From Sphingomonas sp. BT-65 (GTDB lineage: Bacteria > Pseudomonadota > Alphaproteobacteria > Sphingomonadales > Sphingomonadaceae), in contig NZ_JAPCIA010000001.1 of assembly GCF_026107375.2 (NCBI RefSeq), forward strand, positions 372,001 to 436,000: a DNA stretch of 64,000 nt. Reading direction: 5' to 3'. The notes below the pieces were generated by a model, which saw nothing but the letters and a program-made list of their open reading frames with translations, had not been told where the DNA came from and did not search any database. Position numbers and translations under genes: made by a program. Numbering within the stretch: the stretch's first letter is position 1; every line of letters starts with the position of its first letter. Below are positions 19,549-27,674 of this stretch, piece after piece.

Positions 19549-20646
19549 ATGACACCTGCTCCGGCTCTGGAAGACCTGATCGGCGCCGCGGCGCGGGATG
19601 GCGCGACCGCACTGCATCTGCAGATCCAGCGTAACTCCGTCGCGGCGATGGCGCGGCAGGGCCAGGCACTCGCGCCGCTCGGCAGCTTCCGGGCGCCCGG
19701 TGGCTGGCTCAATCAGGCGGCCGCGCACCCGCGGGCGACGCGGATGGCGGACCGGATCGTGATCCGGATCGAGCCGCATTTCATTCCGCATGACATGCTG
19801 GCGCGGCTCGGCATGCCAGGCGCTATGCGCGATAGGCTCGCCCCGGTCCTCGCGCTGCCGGGCGGTGTGGTCCTCGCTGCTTCCCCTTCGCGCGACGATC
19901 GGCTTCGCCTGGCCGAAGCGCTTGCCGGCAGGGCAAGCTATGCGCCCGTGGTGACCGGTCAGCGGCAGGCGTTGCAGGCGGCGGCGGGCATGGATTGCGA
20001 CGCGATCCTGCTCGACGGTCTCGCCGACCGCGATACCGCCGTGCTCGCGTTCGACCTGGCCCGTGCCGGACAACGGATCGTGATCGCGGTCGATGCGATC
20101 AGCGCGATCGCGGCGATCGGTGAATTGCGCGCACTGCGTGTCGAGCGCCACCTCCTCGGGGCAGGGCTGCGTGCGGCGGTCGCGGTTCACGGCGCGCAGC
20201 GGCTATGCCCCGGCTGCCGCTTGCCGGCCCAGGCGCGCGCGTCCGAGTCCGCGCTGCTCGGGATCGATCCCGGAACCGTGATCCACCGCCCGGCGGGTTG
20301 CGGTGGTTGCGACGGCACTGGCTATGTCGGCACCGCGCTGGTGTTTGAGGCGATCGCGGTGGACGGCGCATTGCATGGGCTGCTGGCGAAGGGCGCCGAT
20401 GCAGCGTTGCTCGCGCGGCACGCGTTCGTTGCCGCGCCGACCCTGGCGGCTTCGGCGCGCATCCTGGCGCGTGAAGGCCGGATCACGCCGGAAGAAGCGA
20501 TTCGAATCACCCGAACCACCGCGGCGGCGGTAGGGGCGGAGGCGCCGCATCCGCACATTTTGCCATCGTCGGGGGATTTGCTTGACGATAGGGGCCTCGC
20601 TTCGCTAAGCGCGCGCCTCCACGGCGACCGTAGTTCAATTGGTTAG
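19549..20646 (+). CDS. GspE/PulE-like type II secretion protein lacking ATPase motifs
   Basis: A 365-residue protein resembling the C-terminal half of type II secretion ATPases. The four-Cys zinc knuckle characteristic of GspE is intact (C220, C223, C251, C254, with CGGCDGTGY) and is followed by the usual LVFEAIAVD. The Walker A region reads AASPSRDDR (about 110-118), without the Gly-Lys-Ser/Thr core, and the Asp/Walker B region reads DAILLDGLADRDTA where family members have G-E-I-R-D. It should therefore not hydrolyse ATP. The frame stops inside tRNA-His, an overlap of 23 bases, so the last residues may be artefactual or the 3' end was replaced. Function unknown; possibly a structural remnant of a secretion platform. 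Confidence 0.65.
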   Translation: MTPAPALEDLIGAAARDGATALHLQIQRNSVAAMARQGQALAPLGSFRAPGGWLNQAAAHPRATRMADRIVIRIEPHFIPHDMLARLGMPGAMRDRLAPVLALPGGVVLAASPSRDDRLRLAEALAGRASYAPVVTGQRQALQAAAGMDCDAILLDGLADRDTAVLAFDLARAGQRIVIAVDAISAIAAIGELRALRVERHLLGAGLRAAVAVHGAQRLCPGCRLPAQARASESALLGIDPGTVIHRPAGCGGCDGTGYVGTALVFEAIAVDGALHGLLAKGADAALLARHAFVAAPTLAASARILAREGRITPEEAIRITRTTAAAVGAEAPHPHILPSSGDLLDDRGLASLSARLHGDRSSIG

Positions 20647-20700
20647 AGCACCGGCTTGTGATGCCGGGGGTTGCGGGTTCAAGTCCCGTCGGTCGCCCCA
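20624..20700 (+). tRNA. tRNA-His (anticodon GTG)
   Basis: Cloverleaf with acceptor GCGACCG/CGGTCGC, anticodon loop TTGTGAT, T arm with TTCAAGT and encoded CCA. The base before the acceptor (20623) is G and faces the discriminator C, the histidine identity pair. A TTGACG box 17 bases before CTAAGC (20582-20610) could be its promoter and lies within the preceding coding frame. Confidence 0.95.
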
Positions 20701-20803
20701 TTTCTTCCATCGGTGACTTTAGGGCTGGCGCTCCGCCGCGCGGAACAATATTACGCGCTTCGGAAATTTTGTTAGCCCGGAAATTTGGGCGCTGGAGCGG
20801 TGT

Positions 20804-21856
20804 ATGAGCGCGGTTTGGGACCTCCCCGATTTCGACGAGCACGAGGGCGTGCACCTGATCTGCGATCCGCAGAGCGGACTCAAGGCGGTGATCGCGATCC
20901 ACTCGACCAAGCTCGGCCCGGCGGCGGGTGGCGTGCGCTTCTGGCACTATGCCGATAGCGGCGCGGCGGTCACCGATGCGCTGCGCCTGTCGCGCGGCAT
21001 GTCGTTCAAGAACGCGATGGCCGGGCTCCCGCTCGGCGGCGGTAAGGGCGTGGTGCTCGCGCCCGAGCGCGGCGCGACGATCAGCGAGGCGCAGCTCCTC
21101 GCATTTGGCGAGGCGGTCGAATCGCTCGGCGGCCGCTACGTCACGGCCGAGGATGTCGGCATGTCCGAGGCGCGAATGAAGGTCATCGCGACGCGCACGC
21201 GCCACGTCTCGGGCTTGCCGGTGCAGGGCGGCAATGCCGGGGGCGATCCCGGCCCGTTCACCGCACTCGGCATCTATCTCGGCGTCAAGGCCGCGGCGAA
21301 GCGCGCGCTCGGCGCGGACAACATGGCCGGCATCCATGTCGCGATCCAGGGCGTCGGCAGCGTCGGCGGCGGCCTTGCCCGCCGGCTCGCGGCCGATGGC
21401 GCGAAGCTGACGCTGGCCGACGTCAACGCCGACAAGGCCGCCGCGCTCGCGAAAGAGCTCGGCGCCGACACGGTAGCCGCCAACGAGATCCTGCGCGTCT
21501 CGGCCGATGTCGTCAGCCCCAATGCGCTTGGCGCGATCCTGACCGAAGCGTCGATCGCCGCGCTCGACTGCAAGGTCGTGGCGGGCGGCGCCAACAATCA
21601 GCTCGCCACCCCGGCGGACGGCGCGCGCATCCATGCCCGCGGCATCCTCTACGCGCCCGATTACGTCATCAACGCCGGCGGCATCATCAATGTCGGCCTG
21701 GAGTATCTCGGCAAAGGCGACCGCGCCGAGGTCGAGGCGCGGATCGCCAAAATCCCCGCGCGGCTCGACGAGGTGTGGGACGAAAGCGCCCGCACCGGCG
21801 CGCCGTCGAGCGAGGTGGCGGACACGATCGCCAAGCGGCTGATCGGGCGGGGGTAA
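20804..21856 (+). CDS. Leucine/valine dehydrogenase (Glu/Leu/Phe/Val family)
   Basis: A 350-residue NAD-dependent amino-acid dehydrogenase that interconverts branched-chain or aromatic amino acids with their 2-oxo acids. The catalytic Lys lies in AGLPLGGGKG, the Rossmann glycine loop is IQGVGSVGGGLA, and NAGGIINVGLEY is typical of the leucine/phenylalanine branch. Length fits leucine dehydrogenase. The exact substrate cannot be told. It follows tRNA-His with its own start and no close partner. Confidence 0.92.
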   Translation: MSAVWDLPDFDEHEGVHLICDPQSGLKAVIAIHSTKLGPAAGGVRFWHYADSGAAVTDALRLSRGMSFKNAMAGLPLGGGKGVVLAPERGATISEAQLLAFGEAVESLGGRYVTAEDVGMSEARMKVIATRTRHVSGLPVQGGNAGGDPGPFTALGIYLGVKAAAKRALGADNMAGIHVAIQGVGSVGGGLARRLAADGAKLTLADVNADKAAALAKELGADTVAANEILRVSADVVSPNALGAILTEASIAALDCKVVAGGANNQLATPADGARIHARGILYAPDYVINAGGIINVGLEYLGKGDRAEVEARIAKIPARLDEVWDESARTGAPSSEVADTIAKRLIGRG

Positions 21857-22060
21857 CCGGCACCACGCACGTTCCGCACCCCACGCGACGCGACCCATTT
21901 CGGTTGGCGCCGCCACGCCGTGGCGAACGCGTGTAAGCCGATGATCGGCATGCCGGAGCTCGCCAACTCCCTATCCTGGATCAACTTGCCGCATCCTGGT
22001 CATTGACCATCCCGCAAGGGCTTGAGACAGCTGATGCTGCGGCCTGCAAGAGGGATTCCG

Positions 22061-23557
22061 ATGCGTAACATTGCCCTAGTCGTGATGCTCGGCCTCACCG
22101 CTTGCGGGGGCAATGGAGGCGGCGGCACTCCGACGCCAACGCCAACACCCGTCAATGCAGCGCCCGTCTTCACCTCGGCCGCGACCGCGAGCGTTGCGGA
22201 GAACGGCACGGGCGTCCAGTATCAAGCCGCAGCGACCGACGCGAATGGCGATGCAATCACCTTCTCGATTGCTGGCGGCGCGGATGCCGCGCGCTTCGGC
22301 ATCACGACGGGCGGCGCGCTCAGCTTTTCCGCAATCCCCAATTATGACCTTCCGGCGGACGCGAATGGCGACAATATCTACGAGGTCCAACTCCGCGCCA
22401 GCGACGGCACGCTGTCAAACACGCTCAATCTGCAGATAACCGTCACCAACAGCGTTGAGGGCATACGCGTCCGCCGCATTTTGGGTGCCCTTTGGGAACC
22501 GTTCTTCGCCGCTCCCGATCCCAGGGATAGTGGGCGTCTCCTCTTGGGTAGTCACGGGGGTCGCGCCTATCTGATCTACCCTGCTACCGGCGGGCGTGCT
22601 GATTACACTGGTCCTTCGGGCGGTTCTGGCGCTGGAAACCAGGAGATGGGCCTGCTGGCGGTGGCTGGGTTTCCCAACCCTGCATCGTCTCGCTGGATCA
22701 TGGTTCATCGGACACAAACGGATTTTTCGTCCGAGATCATCGAATTCAATATTGATACGCGAATCCAGCGCCAGATAATGGTGATCCCGCATCGTGCGGG
22801 GAGCCCGAACAACTATGGCGGGTGGATGGCGTTCGGACCAGACGGCTTTCTCTATATCGCAACGGGCGATGGCGGCGGTCTCGGCGACCCGGACAACAAT
22901 GCGCAGAATCCAAACAGCCTTCTCGGCAAAATTTTGCGCGTCAAGGTCGAGGGGACGGGGGGATCAACGAGCTTCTCGCCCGCCCCCGGCAATCCGTTCA
23001 TCGGTGGAGGGGGCAACCCGTTCGTATTCGCCATGGGCCTGCAGAATCCCCGCCGGGCCGCCTTTGACGGGAACCGGCTCATCATCACCGATCTCAGCGA
23101 AGTGGGGTTCGAAGAGGTCAATCTGATGCCGCTCGACCAGCCCGGCATCAATTTCGGCTGGCCCTATCTGGATGGAACCACAGCCTATAAGGGCACCGCG
23201 CCGTCCGGTCTCACGCCTCCCGTGTTGCTGTATCCGCATAGCGCCGGTCCCTGGCGGGCTGATTCCGACATCGGTTCGATCGTCGGCGGCTTCGTCTATC
23301 GCGGACCGATCGCATCCCTGCAGGGACACTATGTCTTCGCGGATTACTGGTTTGAGAACGTATACAGCATTCCAGTGAGTTCATTCGTCCAGGGCCAGAC
23401 CTTGCCCTTTACCAGCGTGGAGCGCCGCACCGCGGACTTCAGACCGGATGCAGGGACGTCGCTCCAGCAGATTACGGGATTCGGTATGGATGGCGCCGGC
23501 AATCTCTATGTTCTCGATCTGCTCGGTGGTGAAATCTATATCGTCGAGCCTCGCTGA
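22061..23557 (+). CDS. Lipoprotein with cadherin-like domain and PQQ-type sugar dehydrogenase beta-propeller
   Basis: A 498-residue exported lipoprotein. The lipobox is LTAC (Cys15), followed by a Gly run and a Thr-Pro repeat linker. Residues about 35-125 form a cadherin-like domain (NAAPVFTSAATASVAENGTG, then DANGDAITFSI). The rest is a glucose/sorbosone dehydrogenase beta-propeller with GPDGFLYIATGDGGG, QNPNSLLGKILRV, GLQNPRRAAFDG and GINFGWPYLDG. It would bind PQQ and oxidise a sugar or alcohol outside the inner membrane; whether it is catalytic is untested. Base composition is lower in GC than the core genes, which fits its place at the start of an accessory stretch. Confidence 0.85.
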   Translation: MRNIALVVMLGLTACGGNGGGGTPTPTPTPVNAAPVFTSAATASVAENGTGVQYQAAATDANGDAITFSIAGGADAARFGITTGGALSFSAIPNYDLPADANGDNIYEVQLRASDGTLSNTLNLQITVTNSVEGIRVRRILGALWEPFFAAPDPRDSGRLLLGSHGGRAYLIYPATGGRADYTGPSGGSGAGNQEMGLLAVAGFPNPASSRWIMVHRTQTDFSSEIIEFNIDTRIQRQIMVIPHRAGSPNNYGGWMAFGPDGFLYIATGDGGGLGDPDNNAQNPNSLLGKILRVKVEGTGGSTSFSPAPGNPFIGGGGNPFVFAMGLQNPRRAAFDGNRLIITDLSEVGFEEVNLMPLDQPGINFGWPYLDGTTAYKGTAPSGLTPPVLLYPHSAGPWRADSDIGSIVGGFVYRGPIASLQGHYVFADYWFENVYSIPVSSFVQGQTLPFTSVERRTADFRPDAGTSLQQITGFGMDGAGNLYVLDLLGGEIYIVEPR

Positions 23558-23641
23558 CGCCGCGTCCGCCTATGGCGGGCCATTCGCTGGCGTTGGCGGA
23601 CCATGCCCGATGATGATGAGCACTATGCCTGCGCTGTAGCG

Positions 23642-24061
23642 CTACGATCGGCCCGCAATGCGTGGAAGCGGACCTGCATCTGGCAGGCTCGCGGCCTCGT
23701 GATGGCCTGAACGCGATGCTGCGAGATAGGCGTGGCACATACGCGGCAGTTCGCGACGCAGGCATGCCAGATCAACTTGCGAACCCTTGCCCTCCATGAC
23801 CACGCGCACCGAGCCCCCCAGCAAGGCCGCCAGCATGAAGGCAACGGCGTCGCGATCGGCAAAGCGCGCGTCAGGAATGGTGCCGAGCAAGGCGCCGATC
23901 AACTGCGTCATACGGGTCGCGGCCCGGCTGAGCGGCTCTGAAAGGTCGAACTCGGCAGCAATGCCGTAGATCGCGCGCGAGGCGACAATGTCTGCCGTCT
24001 TGGCGTCGAGCCAGCTCAGGGCCAAGCCCTCCGCGACCGTTGCCAGGTCGCATCCGCCAAG
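23642..24061 (-). pseudogene. TetR-family regulator remnant without its DNA-binding domain
   Basis: The frame encodes a TetR C-terminal ligand domain (LATVAEGLALSWLDAKTADI, then about 100 helical residues ending PRMCHAYLAASRSG). No helix-turn-helix precedes it: upstream the frame loses similarity near 24061 and hits a stop near 24104. A TTG at 24025 could start a 127-residue product. Phage-like plus-strand frames begin exactly where it breaks, so the gene was probably beheaded by an insertion or deletion. Confidence 0.6.
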
Positions 24062-24206
24062 ACGCCCGCGAGGTGGCGACGCAACGCGAAATCCAAGACG
24101 GCTTCACCCGCCGCCACCTCGCCGAAGCGGCGTTCGCGCGGACCTACCTCGCGATTCCTCCGCGCGGGACCGACGTTCGCTGCGAAGCTGCGCGGCGGCT
24201 GACCAC

Positions 24207-24416
24207 GTGGCGGTGCGCAGCCTCCTGTCGCGCGTCGCGAAGCTGGAACAGTCTCGGAGTCCCGCCTCGCCAATCGAGCTTTGGTTCGGGTCGCTCGGAG
24301 CCTTCAGCGACGGTCTGCGCGCCGGGATCGCGGCGGGCGAGTACGACCCGGCCGACATGCCGGTGGTCATGGCTGGCATCGAACGCTGGCACCGCGACGG
24401 AGCTTGGGCGCGGTGA
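24207..24416 (+). CDS. Small phage-like hypothetical protein
   Basis: A 69-residue frame from GTG (alternative GTG at 24213) with a helical start (LLSRVAKLEQSRSPASPIE) and a tail EYDPADMPVVMAGIERWHRD. Short proteins of this style occur in sphingomonad prophages as I recall, but no function is known. It overlaps the next gene by 4 bp (GTGA), which supports real co-translation. The 24062-24206 interval just before it holds no gene I can support. Confidence 0.45.
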   Translation: MAVRSLLSRVAKLEQSRSPASPIELWFGSLGAFSDGLRAGIAAGEYDPADMPVVMAGIERWHRDGAWAR

Positions 24417-24829
24417 GCCAGTCGGTCCCCGCGTGGCTGGCAGCTTGGCGCGCCGGGCAGCAGCCGCTGAATCAACGCGAGCAGCCCGCAGCACCGTCCG
24501 CCGCGCCCACCGTCGCAGCAGCCCCGGCGCAGGTGGCCCCATCACCAGCCCCGCCCAAGGTGCACCCGCTGTCGAAGGGCTTCTCCGAGCCGCAGCCGTG
24601 GGAGTTCGACGGTTGCGCGCGGCGAGAGGCCGTCCTTGACCACGACCATCACCCGCCTCGCGTCGTCAGGCGAGTCGGCTGGCAGCGGTGCATGAGGTGC
24701 AGGGATCCTTTTTGGTCCGAGGACGTGATCAGGCTGCGCCTGTGCAGTGCGGGCCACGGGTGCCGCGAGAACGAGGACCGGTTCGCGCAGGGCGAGCGGG
24801 GCGGGTCTTACCGACAGGCTCGCCGCTGA
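24413..24829 (+). CDS. Hypothetical protein with Cys-pair zinc-ribbon-like tail
   Basis: A 138-residue product starting at GTG (reads SQSVPAWLAAWRAG). An Ala/Pro-rich middle (about 25-55) precedes a compact C-terminal region with CMRC and CSAGHGC, which could bind zinc. Its start overlaps the stop of the preceding small gene. Probably part of a decayed prophage segment; function unknown. Confidence 0.5.
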   Translation: MSQSVPAWLAAWRAGQQPLNQREQPAAPSAAPTVAAAPAQVAPSPAPPKVHPLSKGFSEPQPWEFDGCARREAVLDHDHHPPRVVRRVGWQRCMRCRDPFWSEDVIRLRLCSAGHGCRENEDRFAQGERGGSYRQARR

Positions 24830-24872
24830 CGACCGCGTGGCTTTCGCGCCGTCCGCTTGATATGTCTGCCGG

Positions 24873-25346
24873 ATGGCATTCTCGAACCCCCAAGTGTACC
24901 TAAGCGATCTCGCGCTACCTCTCTGTCGTCGCTTCGAAGCTGAGCCGACGAGCTACGAACTGGCGATTTCGAGCTGCATCATCCTGTACCATTTCGCTGA
25001 CGTGGTTGCCCATGTCCGGGGCCGCAAAGCTCATGAGGTGGCGGACGAGATTTCGGCGACCATTCCCGAGTTCCATACCGTTCGGGCGATTGCGAACGCG
25101 GGCAAGCACGTCGAACTCATACGTCATCCGAAGTCCGCGCTTGTGGGACTTCGCGCGGAGCATCTCACGAGGGGCAAGGGCGCAGCCTTCAGCGATGGCT
25201 CGTACTTCTCGGATGGGACGACTTGGTCGGATATGCCGGAGACCGTGGTGGTGGAGACACCGGACGGTACGAAGCATGACGTCTTGCACGTGTGCCGTTC
25301 AGTCCTGAAATCCTTGGGCGAAAATCCAGAGTATTTTCAGGTCTAG
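24873..25346 (+). CDS. Orphan hypothetical protein (157 aa)
   Basis: An ATG frame of 157 codons, lower in GC than its surroundings. The N-terminal two thirds look helical (ELAISSCIILYHFADVVAHV, EFHTVRAIANAGKHVELIRH), the C-terminal part beta-rich (ETVVVETPDGTKHDVLHV). RGRKAH and RAIANAGKH resemble the Arg-spacer-His pattern of HEPN domains, but this is weak. No family recognised. It lies in the accessory stretch before tRNA-Ser. Confidence 0.55.
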   Translation: MAFSNPQVYLSDLALPLCRRFEAEPTSYELAISSCIILYHFADVVAHVRGRKAHEVADEISATIPEFHTVRAIANAGKHVELIRHPKSALVGLRAEHLTRGKGAAFSDGSYFSDGTTWSDMPETVVVETPDGTKHDVLHVCRSVLKSLGENPEYFQV

Positions 25347-25422
25347 CGCCGAACCAGCCTTCTCCGACAAATATCATAGCTGCTGCTGGACCCGCTTAAG
25401 CGAGTTCAACCGCTGCGCATTG

Positions 25423-26256
25423 ATGCCCGATGGTCGCAAGCGTAAGCATGTCGTAAGCCATATGTTACCACACGACTCCCAACTGCGCCGCCTACCAGCG
25501 GCAGTCGCACCTGACTTGCGTATCAGGCTTGAGACGCTGGTGTTTGCGCACGACCAGATGGAAATCGCATATCGGAGGTTGTTCCAACACCTGAGCGATC
25601 TTGTCGGTGCGCCGCCATACGATATTCGCGCGCTGCTTTTTTCGGATGCTTGGACAATTGTGAGCCAAGTCCATGTCGTGCGGAAGATATTAAAATCGCT
25701 TACGGATGAAGAGAGGAGCGTGGAGGTCCAATCCTACCTCGACGACTTTCAGAGCGCGAAGCACCTTAGAGACAAAATCAGCCATTTGAACGAGCAAATT
25801 CCGAACTTAGTGAATGGACAAGGGAACAGCGACTCCATCTTCGGAACCATTAGCTTTTTCCGACCGGACCCAGAAAGATGCGTATTGAATTTGCCCTCCT
25901 CGGCTCATCTTGAGGGAAGTTTAGTTCTGATACCCAGCGGAACGTCCCCAAGAAATCTCGTCTCTAAGATTTCGACGGATGAGATGGATTACGGCCTGCC
26001 CGTCTGCGGGTTAAGATTGCTGGCATTTGACACGATGCTACGTCTCAATGAGCCGGTGCTACGCTTGCGAGGGATAATGGCGCGCATCTCGGAGCAGACA
26101 GCCACGCAACTGGAAGCGCATTTCGAAATGCTGGAAGCAGAAGGGGGTAGCGACATCCCGGCGTTGCGAGCGGCGGTACCTGGGGGGCAGTTCATTATGG
26201 GTCTGGAGATGCAATTGGACTACACCGATGGCCGCGAAGACGGGCCATCGAGATAG
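25423..26256 (+). CDS. Orphan hypothetical protein (277 aa), low GC
   Basis: A 277-codon frame from the ATG at 25423 (a TTG lies directly before it, another ATG at 25468). Codon use is AT-richer than the core genes. It begins with a long helical region (about 20-130) containing AKHLRDKISHLNEQI, an Arg-x4-His motif as in HEPN-type helices, then a mixed region and a C-terminal helix. No catalytic family recognised. The gene ends 7 bp before the 3' end of tRNA-Ser, which fits arrival by tRNA-targeted integration. Confidence 0.6.
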   Translation: MPDGRKRKHVVSHMLPHDSQLRRLPAAVAPDLRIRLETLVFAHDQMEIAYRRLFQHLSDLVGAPPYDIRALLFSDAWTIVSQVHVVRKILKSLTDEERSVEVQSYLDDFQSAKHLRDKISHLNEQIPNLVNGQGNSDSIFGTISFFRPDPERCVLNLPSSAHLEGSLVLIPSGTSPRNLVSKISTDEMDYGLPVCGLRLLAFDTMLRLNEPVLRLRGIMARISEQTATQLEAHFEMLEAEGGSDIPALRAAVPGGQFIMGLEMQLDYTDGREDGPSR

Positions 26257-26263
26257 CTAGCGT

Positions 26264-26353
26264 TGGCGGAAGAGGTGGGATTCGAACCCACGGACGGCTT
26301 GCACCGTCGCTGGTTTTCAAGACCAGTTCCTTAAACCACTCGGACACTCTTCC
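26264..26353 (-). tRNA. tRNA-Ser (anticodon TGA)
   Basis: A 90-base class II tRNA with acceptor GGAAGAG/CTCTTCC, anticodon loop CTTGAAA (anticodon TGA), a long variable arm, T loop TTCGAAT and encoded CCA. Reads UCA serine codons. Confidence 0.95.
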
Positions 26354-26454
26354 ATACCGATCACCGGCGTGCAGCTTACGACAGGCTTACGGGCGAACCC
26401 ACCGCCCGAATCGGACTGTCGCTAACCGGCTGTAACATTTCTCCATTCCTGCAC

Positions 26455-26516
26455 CTGCGACGGCAAGCTCCAGCAGCTTTCAAGACCGCTGCCTTAAACC
26501 ACTCGGCCACCCTTCC
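26455..26516 (-). pseudogene. Truncated second tRNA-Ser copy
   Basis: The 5' two thirds of a serine tRNA (GGAAGGGTGGCCGAGTGG, then GTTTAAGGCAGC and a GTCTTGAAA anticodon loop) lies 100 bp beyond the intact gene in the same orientation. The anticodon 3' strand is altered (GCTGC in place of ACCGC), and no T arm or acceptor 3' strand follows. It looks like a remnant left by recombination at the tRNA. Confidence 0.65.
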
Positions 26517-26621
26517 GCACCGGGGCACGCCTTTGGGCGTTTGCCGTGTTTTCTGCAAGGGGCCTGCGTTTTCGCCAAGCAGGGGGTTCATGCCCGCGAA
26601 ACGCTGTGGCAGAGAAGCGGA

Positions 26622-27674
26622 ATGCGGGAAATCAAGGGCCTGTTACGGCGTATCGGTTTGGCGGGAACGGTGGTTGCGGCGTGTACGCTCGCAGGTGCCC
26701 CCGCCGCAGCTCAGGACGAGGCGGGGTTCCAGGCCTATATCAACGGCCCCCTCCGCCAGCAGGCACTGCGCGAGGGGGTGAGCGCGCGGACGCTCGACCG
26801 GGTGCTCCCGACGCTCACCTACAATCCGCGCGTGGTCGAGCTCGACCGCGACCAGCCCGGCGGCACCAATCCCAACGCGCCGATTCCCAGTTTCGCGCCC
26901 TACAAGGCGCGCCATGTCGATGCCGCGCGGATCAGCCGCGGCCGCGCGACCTATCGCCGCTTGCGTCCGCTGCTCGCTCGCGTCGAGCGCGAGACGGGGG
27001 TACCCGAATCGATCATGGTCGCGATCTTCGGGCACGAGACCAATTATGGCAGCTACACTGGCGGTTTCGACCTCCCGCGCAGCCTGGCGACGCTCGCTTA
27101 TGAGGGCCGCCGCCGCACGCTGTTCGCGGGTGAGTTCATCGCGACGATGAAGATGGTCGACCGCGGCGTGCCGCGCGAGCGGCTGCTGGGCAGCTGGGCC
27201 GGGGCGTTCGGCTATCCGCAATTCCTGCCCTCGATCTATCTCCGCCTCGCGCGCGATGGCGATGGCGATGGCGTCGCGAACATCTGGTCGAACGAGGCGG
27301 ACACGCTCGCGTCGATCGCCAATTATTTCGTCAACGCCGGATGGCGGCCCGGCCAGCCCTGGGGCGTCGCGGTCAACGTACCGTCGGGCTTCGATCGCAC
27401 GCGGATCGTCAACCGCACCAGCTCGCCGCGCTGCGGGCGCGTGTTCGACCGGCATTCGGGCTGGAAGACGATGGCCGAATGGCGCGCGCTCGGCATCGTC
27501 CCGCAATCGGGAAGCTGGCCCGACGCCAATATCCAGGCGACCTTGCTCGAGCCCGACGGTCCGGGCAGGACCGCCTATCTGCTCACCGGAAACTATCGCG
27601 TGATCCTCGACTATAACTGCTCGAATTTCTATGCGTTGTCCGTGGGGTTGCTCGCCGATGAAGTCGAACTTTAG
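26622..27674 (+). CDS. Lytic murein transglycosylase, MltB family
   Basis: A 350-residue exported peptidoglycan-cleaving enzyme. The signal peptide ends APAAAQ; the catalytic Glu is in IFGHETNYGSYTG, followed by GSWAGAFGYPQFLPS, a hallmark of the MltB/SltB group. A C-terminal Cys pair may form a disulfide. The frame is open upstream to 26541 but the ATG at 26622 gives the signal peptide. It overlaps the SPOR lipoprotein gene by 17 bp and heads a cell-wall cluster. Confidence 0.9.
   Translation: MREIKGLLRRIGLAGTVVAACTLAGAPAAAQDEAGFQAYINGPLRQQALREGVSARTLDRVLPTLTYNPRVVELDRDQPGGTNPNAPIPSFAPYKARHVDAARISRGRATYRRLRPLLARVERETGVPESIMVAIFGHETNYGSYTGGFDLPRSLATLAYEGRRRTLFAGEFIATMKMVDRGVPRERLLGSWAGAFGYPQFLPSIYLRLARDGDGDGVANIWSNEADTLASIANYFVNAGWRPGQPWGVAVNVPSGFDRTRIVNRTSSPRCGRVFDRHSGWKTMAEWRALGIVPQSGSWPDANIQATLLEPDGPGRTAYLLTGNYRVILDYNCSNFYALSVGLLADEVEL

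Noticed and set aside
24062..24206. Possible gene in the phage-like gap (frame with EIQDGFTRRHLAEAAF)
   Set aside because: All plus frames are open only by GC bias, none has a ribosome site, and I see no consistent homology.
26376..26591. Short minus-strand frame containing GRVAEWFKAAVLKA
   Set aside because: This peptide is the typical conceptual translation of a serine tRNA 5' region, here the broken copy, not a protein.
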